64,000 nt of DNA, taken from the NCBI RefSeq assembly GCF_023159225.1, contig NC_063176.1, positions 33,521,786 through 33,585,785 on the forward strand, written 5' to 3'. Positions within the stretch are counted from its first letter, which is position 1; each line of letters starts with the position of its first letter. The position numbers were made by a program, and so were the translations under genes. The notes under the pieces were generated by a model. That model did no database searches. It worked only from the letters and a program-made list of their open reading frames with translations, and had not been told where the DNA came from. Origin of the DNA: Perognathus longimembris pacificus. Lineage: Eukaryota; Chordata; Mammalia; Rodentia; Heteromyidae. Positions 55,871-64,000 of the stretch are shown piece after piece.

Positions 55871-58800
55871 ATGCCACAAAAATAAGGATATTGTTTTGAA
55901 AGAATGTAGGTCCTGAGTGATGTGGTGGTAGAGTTACTATATAAACCCTCACTGGCTTATTTCAGACTCCTTTTTTTACATGATAATTTTTTTTAAAAAG
56001 TGAATTGTTAAAGTATAGAGTATTTGGAGGGAGCAATTGGGTATTTTACATATAAAGAAACTCTTAAGAATTTTCTAGAATGATGGTGTGTAATTATTCA
56101 TCATTCTGAATGTACATGTCTGCCTTTATTCATCAAGGTGAGATGGAATAGATCACTGATTAATAGTATAGGTTTTAGGTTTAAAATAACAGGCTCTTTT
56201 GGTATGCTTTATGTTTTATCAAATTAGAAAAGCCCATTTGAAAGTTGAAATGCAACGGTGAATGTAAATTATCATTTTGAAACATCAAAGAGGAGAGTAG
56301 TTTATTTTGCATCAAGAAATATGGAGACAGTACAGAGTTCATATTTGAGAGAGCACATTTTGAGATATCACAAATAATAAGGATAATGAGGATCATCCCA
56401 GCACTTAAATACAGCTTAGCAAATCAATTTCTACTTGCTGAGAGAGATCACAATTCCACATACCGTACTAAAGCAAGGTCAGGATCAGACAGATACAGGC
56501 AACAAAGAACGATGGGATTTTAGGATTAGGCTTGCTGACAAAGATTTTTAAGTTAGGCCTGCCAAAAAGTTCTTTGTGTGGTCGTTGTATTTATGTGTAT
56601 TAATCAGATAGTAAGGTAAGATCTTAGATAATCCTAGATTAAATGCTCTTCATTGGTAGTATTTTACTGCTAGTAGTTTGAATTTGAGATTCAAACATTG
56701 CTCCTTGTAAAAGTCCTTAAGGCATGATTTGCCATTTGCTTTTGTAATGTCAATAAAACCAGAAAAAAAACTCTTAACTTATTGTATGAATACATTATAG
56801 AATCCATATATCAAAATTGGTCAATAGTCTACTCTCAACATTGAGCCCACTGGATAATAAGTGAATGCTGAAGAAATGTTTGTTCAGTAAATGGATAAAA
56901 AATCATTAAAAATAATTATTAAACTAATCATGTCCAGCCAAACATTATCTAGATACATATATGTAATAATTAAATAAAGGTCTAAGTAAGCATTTTTACT
57001 ATCTGCACTTTTACTAAAGAAGTAATAGTTAAGAGGAACCAAAGAGTTTGCAAGCTATGTGTAGTATGTAGTCCCAATAATTCCAAATCTCTTTATCTGG
57101 CTTATTTATCTAGAGTGGTTGTATAATACATAAAACATACTTTTAGTATCAAGCTTTAAAAATGAAAATGCCCTTAAGTCATATGACTGAAATGTATGTC
57201 TGACTCAGTAACTCTGCTAATCATTAAGTAAAATTGAAGTTCCTTTAGGGTAAATTCTGGATTCAATTCTCAAGAAAAGACAATTTTATGTATTTTTTCC
57301 CAAACATCAATAACTGAACTTTCTCACCCACACAAGCATTCAAGTTTCCTTGTAACATTCATTAATATTAGACATGAAAAGAAAAATGAGAGTAATCATG
57401 GATATTCACATAGATGTGATAGTAGGTTAAAACTTTAGTTGAGACATTTTGAAGAAAAAGTAATGTTTTTAGGAAGGACAGTTCATAATCATGATGGTAC
57501 CAGATGATAGAATGAAAACCAAGGAGAGAAATAACAGTGATAAAGAAACATTTTTCCCATAGGAAAAAATTTAGAATTATCAAGTGAAACTATGTGGTGT
57601 GTAGTTATGAATTGCCAAATGTCCTACAAAGAGAATTAAATATTCAGGAGATGGCTTGGATACTGGATTTTCAGTGCAGGACTCAAGAAGGAACAATGGC
57701 TGCCCAGTTGGGAAAAATCTTTGGATATTCATAATTATCAGTTGTGAACAAACAAATTTGGTTTTTGAATTTTCTACTTCTTTAATTATTTTATTCTCTG
57801 AGTACATCAGTACATGAAGTATTGTTTTACTTCCTTGTTCCTATTTGCTTCAAATTGAACATATATGCCGTGGGTACATGGCAATGGGTGAAAAAGCAAA
57901 GCTACTTCCAAACCCTAAAGGTTAAGTTAATGGCAATCAATTATGTCCACTTTCAAAGTCTTGATTTTTTTTCTTCATGGAGTCTTAATTTTTCAGGCAT
58001 ACTCATGTGGAAAGCTGACTAATTGGCACACTATAATTTTAAGATGAGCCTTTAATTTTTAAAGTTCTTTTATTAGCCACTAAAATTTCACCTCCCTTTT
58101 GGAGCTGAAGATAGAAGTTTGAAACTTTGGTCACATAAAGTGAATTCCTTAACATAAATTGTCTAATTTAATATGTCTCTGGCTGTCCAAGGAAGTAGTA
58201 AGAGGATCACAATTTTTAGAGTAAATGCTTTATCATGGAATTTATATAAAAAATCACAGTAGCTCTCTTACAATGAAATTCTCAAGTAAGCAAGACTATC
58301 TAATAGAACACCCTTGGCAATGAATACATTATAAAGAAAATATTCCTTTGTATCTCTACTATGAGCTCTGAATTAATCAAATACTATAAATCCGGAATTT
58401 CACTATTAGAATTCATCAGTTAAAATTTAATCATCATTAAAAGCATCAGTCTTAGCATTCATCACTGTTATTCCATCAAAAACAGCACAAGAGAAATATT
58501 AGGTTAAACAAATTCAGTTTGACTATTACCTCAAAACTGTAGCCTCATTTATAAGACTAATGAATTTTTTAAAAAAAGATTTGTGCTAAATAAATAAGGA
58601 TACTTTAAGTAATATGCAAAATACTTACAAGTATACAGCTTTCTCTGGATTCACTGTGATGCATTTGTGAGTGGTGATAGAACTGTACACTCATTTACTT
58701 TAAGAACTACTGAATGAAGGAGAAAGGATACAAACTTACTCAGAAAAGACTCCCAAGTTTGAGGAGTTTAACAGAAAAGCTGAGAGTTTCTTCCAAAGGT

Positions 58801-59299
58801 AATTAATACTTGGGTGTAAAGAAGGCAAATATTAGAAAATACTAGTTCTCTTTCTCAAACATATTTCAGTAGCATTTCACCAGTTAGAAAGCCATTTTAA
58901 TCTATTGGCTAGTATTTAGAAATAAGTCTTCCACTGGCACCAGAAAGGAAAAAAAATGATGGAAATGCAAACAGAAAAATCTGTTGAGGGAGAATTAAAT
59001 TTACAGAAGTACTAGAGAAAGGTAACCAAACGGCATTAGCTGAAGTAGTAGGAAACTGTCAAGATCACTGGCTTTTATCAGTGAATGTGGCTGAAAAAGT
59101 CTATTCTCTACCACATGCAGAAACTACAAGTAGATTAAAAGGGCCATTGACATAATGTTGTTGCCATACCAAGACTCCTATGGGGCAATGAAGACTGTCC
59201 TCAGAGCCAGGCAAGGATGAGGAAGAAAAGGAAATCTGCCTTACAAGATGTTAATCATTGGCCTCCTGACCTGCGCTCCCATGTCATCTATCAAAGTTC
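55871..59299. other. long unrecognised AT-rich stretch
   Basis: About 3.4 kb with no SINE, L1, LTR or exon-like frame recognised. Frames at 56181-56396, 57368-57807 and 57822-58022 have no motifs. It may be unique sequence or repeats too old to see by eye. Confidence 0.5.
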
Positions 59300-60796
59300 A
59301 GCAGCATTGAGGAGGGAGGAAGATGGGATCTTCACAATAGGAAAGCACCCCAACTCCCTTCAACTGAATAGTGAGCTGGTAACTCCAACACCCAACACCC
59401 CATCAAGAGTCCAGCAAACCCAACAACTAGAAGCAACAGAGGAACACAAGAAATGAAAAAGAACAAAAAAAAGAAGAGCCTAAAACCTGCACAGAGCCAG
59501 AAAATCTCTGGGGTTAACCCCCGCCCCCCCCACTGACCCCAGCCCGGACAGGGCCAGGCTGGAAAAAGGGACCTGGCGTGGTTAAATGGGACCACAGACC
59601 GTCAGCGACCAGAGAGGCAACAGCCAAAAAGTCATGCCAGGAGTGCAGAGTTCAGACAGCAGGAGCTCCATGGGCCCCAGACAAAGTGCAGACCAACTGA
59701 GACAGACGGTGGCATGGGACCAGAGGCGCGGGACCGAACGGCCGGGAACAGACAATAACAGCAGGGGAACCGGGCGGGGCAAATGGGGAGAGCTGGATGG
59801 GGAGAGCCGATACTGCCACCACCAAATGGCTGATTGCCACACCCCAGCACCTCAGCCCCAAAAAGCCCACAGCAGCATGGGACACACACACAATCCAGGA
59901 CCAGTAAGTTCTCCATTGCCCCCACCCCCTAATGGGAGACCAGCTCTAGCAGAGACACAAACCCTACAAAGAAGCTACAACTCCCTCCCTCCCGCTCCCT
60001 ACCCAGAGGGAACAAAGGAGCCCCACATCTGGCAGATCTAGGACCCTACAGACTCTGGGAGCACATGGGAGCTAGCAGAGGTGGAGCAGTGCCCAACCAA
60101 GTGACCAGGAATCACCTTAGACAGGCATCCCCCAAAGCCCCAGCTGGGGAGCCTGAACCTGTCTGCACCAGCCCCGCCCCCCCAGCAGGGGCCCAGGGAC
60201 TAGTAGGCCTTGGAACACCACCTGAGGCACCCTGGTCCACACGGATTTTTTGAACAACAGTCATAGGCTTGCTGGTGTGCAACACCAGCCCAGCAGGGTC
60301 ACCTGGGCCCGAACACACGCCCTCTCTTACAGCAAAGGCACAGAAAGTCTGTGGGCACCAACCCACTCCCAGACACTTGAACCTGCTGGGGTCCACGTAT
60401 ACCGCCCCCCACAGCAGACTCGCAAGATGGCACAAGCACTCTCCAACAGCTCAGGGCATCACGCCCCCAAAGGAAATACTAGAGCGCACACGCACGTGCC
60501 CCCCAGAGGCATGGGTCAGCATGCTAGCCCTCCAACAGGAGGATCTCCTGCCCAATCCCCCGCTGGAGCACAGCGTGGCAAGCTGCCCCTTAGCAGCAAC
60601 ACCCGCTCTGAGAGGAGCACTCCGCATAGGTGGGCAGGGCTCCCCAGTGGCAGCGCCCTCTCTGATAGGCGCACTCCGCACAGGTGGGTGGGCCACCCCT
60701 CAACAGCAACACCTGCTCTGACAGGAGCACTCCTCACAAGTGAGCTAGCCGCCTCTCAGTGGCAATTCTCAATCTGAGAGGTGAGCTCTTTTGACC
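59300..60796 (+). promoter_or_regulatory. L1 5'UTR, older lineage, with internal tandem repeats
   Basis: A GC- and CpG-richer block than any surrounding sequence, preceding the L1 ORFs. It contains 3.4 tandem ~53-59-bp units at 60594-60785. An ATG in good context (GACCATGG, 60797) opens only a 20-codon frame. Several overlapping frames here on both strands are by-products of the GC content. Confidence 0.75.
60594..60785 (+). repeat. tandem repeat in L1 5'UTR (~57-bp unit)
   Basis: Units at 60594-60650, 60651-60703, 60704-60762 and a partial one at 60763-60785. Each starts CAGC(A/G)(A/C)C or similar and contains CTCTGA(G/T/C)AGG(A/C)GCACTCC, then a GGTGGG-type stretch. Confidence 0.85.
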
Positions 60797-61161
60797 ATGG
60801 TACCTAGTGGGAAAAGAATCAAAGAAGAGAAAAGTCTCTATGCCACACAGAATCAGTGACCCGCAAACCCCCATCAGGGGAACACTAGGGTCAGCACAAC
60901 ACAGCAGCAGAGCACAGTCCAGCAGAGAAAGACACAGAACCTACCCACCCCCAAGTGCAGTGAGGGTGACCACCTCAGCAACAACTGAGACAGTCATGCT
61001 CACCCATTGGGCAGTAAGATTCAGCAGCCAAACTCAAACCCAGAGCAAGGACACAAACAAGTCTCCACTGATGGACCAGCAGGAACTAGCACAAAGCCAA
61101 GCCAAGGTCGCCACCTACAGATCTCAAGATGTGCAAATCACAAAGAAATATTACAAATTTC

Positions 61162-62250
61162 ATGAAAGGTCAAGCCAACTCGCCAGCTCCAAAAAGTAGT
61201 ACGACTGAAGAGGAGATGGAGGATAAAAAATCAAATGAGAATAAGATAGAAGAAATGATCAAAAGCCTCAGGACTGAATTCAGAAAACTTACAGGAGCTT
61301 AGAATGGAAATCTTGAAATGTCTACAGGAAATCAAGAAAGAAATGGAACCAAAAATGGATACAGTGCACTTCTCCGTTAAAGAAGAACTTAACATCCTGT
61401 GAAACAAAATGCATGAAAAAATAGATTCAAAATACAACTCTTTAAAAGAAGAAATCTCTACAATGAGAGCTGATCTGGGAACCATACACAGCTTGCTCTC
61501 ATGCATAAACACCACACTCGAAGCCACATCACCAAGAATTGATAATATGGAATCCTGAATCTCTCTTTTGGACGACGATACAACTGATAAGGACCAGAAA
61601 ATTACCACACTGCAAGAAACGATTAAACTCCAGGGCAGACTAATCCAGGAGTCAGTAGGCAAAGAAAAGAGATATAATCTGCATATAATTGGAATAGATG
61701 AATGAGCAGAGTACTAGAGCAGAGGGCTACAACTTATTTTCAATAGAGTTTTTGCAGAAAACTTCCCCAATCTCACAAGGGACCTCACGCAAAGGAAGCC
61801 TATAGGACGCCTGGCAGACCAGACCCTAGAAAATCCTCGCCCAGGCAGATAGTAATCAAGACTTCAGATCTCAAGAATAAAGAGCAAATTTTGATTGCAG
61901 CCAAAATGAAGAAAGAGCTACATTACAATGGAAAAAGGATCAGAATCACAGCAGACCTCTCCACACAAAGCTACAACACACGAAGAGCTTGGAAGAACAC
62001 AATCCAAGTCTTGCAGGCCAACAATTGCCAACCACAAATTAGATATCCAGCAAAACTAGAATTCACGTTCGAGGGAAAAACCAGATCTTTTCATAGCAAA
62101 GAGGATCTAAAGGACTATGTGAATAAAAAACCAGCCTTACAGCGAATTCTAAGAGGGGAACCCCACCAAAGAGAAAATATACAGGATCTCCAAACACAAA
62201 AAGAAAGAAACTACAATAGCCGGAGCCCAAAACGAAGAACAGCTCAATAA
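61162..62250 (+). pseudogene. L1 ORF1p remnant (older lineage)
   Basis: It opens MKGQANSPAPKSSTTEEEME, then runs through a lysine/glutamate-rich coiled-coil region broken by stops and indels from about 61300. The C-terminal portion is open (61891-62250). It keeps TRRAWKNTIQVLQ and IRYPAKLEFTFEG, counterparts of RRAWNEVYQTL and ILYPAKLSF in the other L1. The usual role is RNA binding and nucleic-acid chaperoning. Not functional here. Confidence 0.82.
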
Positions 62251-62289
62251 AGACAAGAAAGAAAGGAGAGGAAACACAGCATAACAGGA

Positions 62290-64000
62290 AAATGGAACGG
62301 AAAAAAACCACACCAATCCACGATCTCTTTGAATATCAATGGTATAAAATCTCTGAGAAAGAGGAGCAGACTGACAGAGTAGATCCATAAACAAAAAATT
62401 GCTGTCTGTTGTCTTCAAGAGACCCATCTTACAGCAAGGGACAAAAACAGGCTCCAAATGAAAGCATGGAGCAAGATCTTCCAAGTAAACCCACCTACCA
62501 AAATGGCAGGAGTAGGCATCCTGAGTTCAGAAAAGCTAGACTTCTCATTAAAATCAGTTCAAAAAGATAAAGAAGGGCACTACATTTTAATACAAGGAAA
62601 AATACAGAGTCAAGACATCATGGTGATAAATTTATACTCACTGAACAAAAGAGGCCCTAAATATGTCAAACAAATTCTCATAGAACTACAGAACAAGATA
62701 TATCCAAATGCAATCATGGTGGGAGATTTTAATACTCCACTCTCTCCAAGAGATAGATCCAACACACAGAGGATTAGCAAGGGAGCCGAAGACCTAAGTA
62801 ACACCATATCCCACATGGATCTGACAGATCTGTACAGAGTTTTTCACCCTGCAGAGAACCAATACACATTCCTCTCAGCAGCCCATGGAACATACTCCAA
62901 AATAGATCATGTCATAGTCCACACAAAGAACCTCAGCAAATACAAGAGTGTTAACATTATCCAATGTATTCTATCTGATACAGTGGAATCAAGGTAGCCC
63001 TCAATAACAAAGGATACCACAGAAACTACACAAATACTTGGAGGCTAAACCCCTCACTGTTATCTAACATTTGGTTCACAGAATAAATTAAGGATGAAAT
63101 TAACGAATTCATAAGCCACAATGACAATGAAAATACATCACAAAGAAACCTATGGGACACAGCTAAGTCAGTGCTGAGGGGCAAGATCATTGCCCACAGC
63201 ACTCATATTAAAAGAATGGAAGCAGAGCAGGTGAATAACCTCACAATGAAACTAAAACATCTGGAGAAACAATAAATAATCGAATCTAAAATGACTAGGA
63301 GGAGAGAGATCACAAAGATTAAAGAAGAGATAAATCTGATTGAGAATAGAAAGACCATTCAACAAATAAATAAAACTAAAAGCTAGTTCTTTGAGAAAAT
63401 AAATAAAATTGACAGACCCCTTGCAAGACTTACAAAAAAAAAGAAGATAAGAGACTCATATCCGTAAAATCAGGGACGCCATCCGGGAAAATTACAATGA
63501 TACACAATATTCATACAATCATAAGGAACTCTTTCCAGAACCTTTACTCACTAAAACACAATCATTTTACAGAAATGGATCAATTCTTAGAGACATAAGT
63601 ATATACTGTCCAAACTGAATCAAGAAGAAATACATCAACTAAATAAACCAATAACTTACAGCGAGATACAGGGGGTAATCAAGAGCCTCCCAACAAAGAA
63701 AAGCCCAGGCCCAGGTGGATTCACCAATGAATTCTATAAAACCTTTAGTGAGGAGCTAATACCAATACTCCTCAAACTCTTCCGCAAAATAGAAACAGAG
63801 GGAGAAATCCCAAACTCATTTTATGAAGCTAATATTAGACTCATCCCCAAACTAGGCAAAGACACAACAACAACAAAAAAACTAATGAACACAGATGCAA
63901 AGCTCCTCAATAAAATATTAGCTAACAGGATCCAGAAACTGATCAAGAAAATTATACATCATGACCAAGTAGGCTTCATCCCACAGACACAAGAATGGTT
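62290..64000 (+). pseudogene. L1 ORF2p remnant, endonuclease and partial RT
   Basis: Begins around SLNINGIKSLRKRSRL. The endonuclease keeps CLQETHL, VGDFNTPLSPRDRS (near 62720) and SKIDHVIVH, but the C-terminal SDHN of the other L1 reads SDTVESR here, followed by a stop at 62997, so the catalytic histidine is lost. Reverse transcriptase starts after several disruptions, with [15 protein letters not shown] near 63700 and [15 protein letters not shown], and runs to the window end before its catalytic FADD box. Confidence 0.87.

Larger units (their letters stand above)
59300..64000 (+). mobile_element. older-lineage L1, cut by the window edge
   Basis: The order is 5'UTR (about 59300-60790), an untranslated or decayed leader, ORF1 (about 61162-62250), ORF2 from about 62290, and reverse transcriptase running off the end at 64000. 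The start is approximate, and no target duplication can be sought because the 3' end is outside. Its ORFs are clearly related to those of the element at 39.7-47.3 kb, but its 5'UTR is not. Many stops and indels make it older. Confidence 0.9.

Noticed and set aside
59582..60777. Several overlapping 70-175-codon frames on both strands
   Set aside because: They lie in the GC-rich 5'UTR of the older L1 and show no shared counterpart elsewhere in the window.
60594..60785. Regular ~57-bp units as a possible CRISPR-like array
   Set aside because: Head-to-tail imperfect tandem repeats without unique spacers, inside a LINE promoter region of a mammalian genome.
1..64000. A novel coding system or gene cluster
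   Set aside because: I read both strands for motif-bearing frames and found only L1 proteins. Nothing supports a host gene or an accessory system in this window.

Overview
The window reads as non-coding, AT-rich mammalian DNA from a rodent. I find no exon, protein-coding host gene, tRNA, rRNA or CRISPR array. Everything identifiable is a transposable element, a microsatellite or an old decayed repeat. Two dimeric SINE families dominate. One is an ID-headed type with an ID-like right half, resembling IDL-Geo. The other is a B1-like left half plus the same ID-like right half, resembling B1-dID. These, plus young L1 elements, suggest a geomyoid rodent (kangaroo rat, pocket mouse or pocket gopher). 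That attribution rests on remembered family features and was not searched.

Layout. 1-14.7 kb: scattered SINEs, a SINE nested in an L1 3' end, an L1 tail nested in a SINE, a twin-primed (5'-inverted) L1 with a 15-bp target duplication (8.8-10.5 kb), and a 5'-truncated minus-strand L1 (11.4-13.4 kb). 14.7-16.4 kb: an L1 derivative in which about 1.47 kb of 5'UTR is joined directly to the last ~200 bp of the 3'UTR, with no ORFs. 17.0-17.75 kb: an old MaLR-like LTR split by an ERV1-like solo LTR flanked by a 4-bp duplication. 19.2-39.7 kb: SINEs, L1 fragments, simple repeats, a second MaLR-like LTR and long unrecognised stretches.

39.72-47.26 kb: a full-length minus-strand L1 (5'UTR, ORF1, ORF2, 3'UTR, tail) inside a perfect 14-bp target duplication. 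It is broken by two nonsense codons in ORF1 and several frameshifts in ORF2. 47.3-59.3 kb: SINEs, ancient L1, MIR- and L2-like remnants and mostly unrecognised sequence. 59.3-64.0 kb: an older plus-strand L1 with an unrelated 5'UTR, cut by the window edge within reverse transcriptase.

No operon-like or cooperative gene system is present. The points most worth a second look are antisense reading frames shared by two copies of the young L1 5'UTR (positionally like primate L1 ORF0), the ORF-less 5'UTR/3'UTR fusion, the nested solo LTR, and the two L1 lineages that share ORFs but not promoters.
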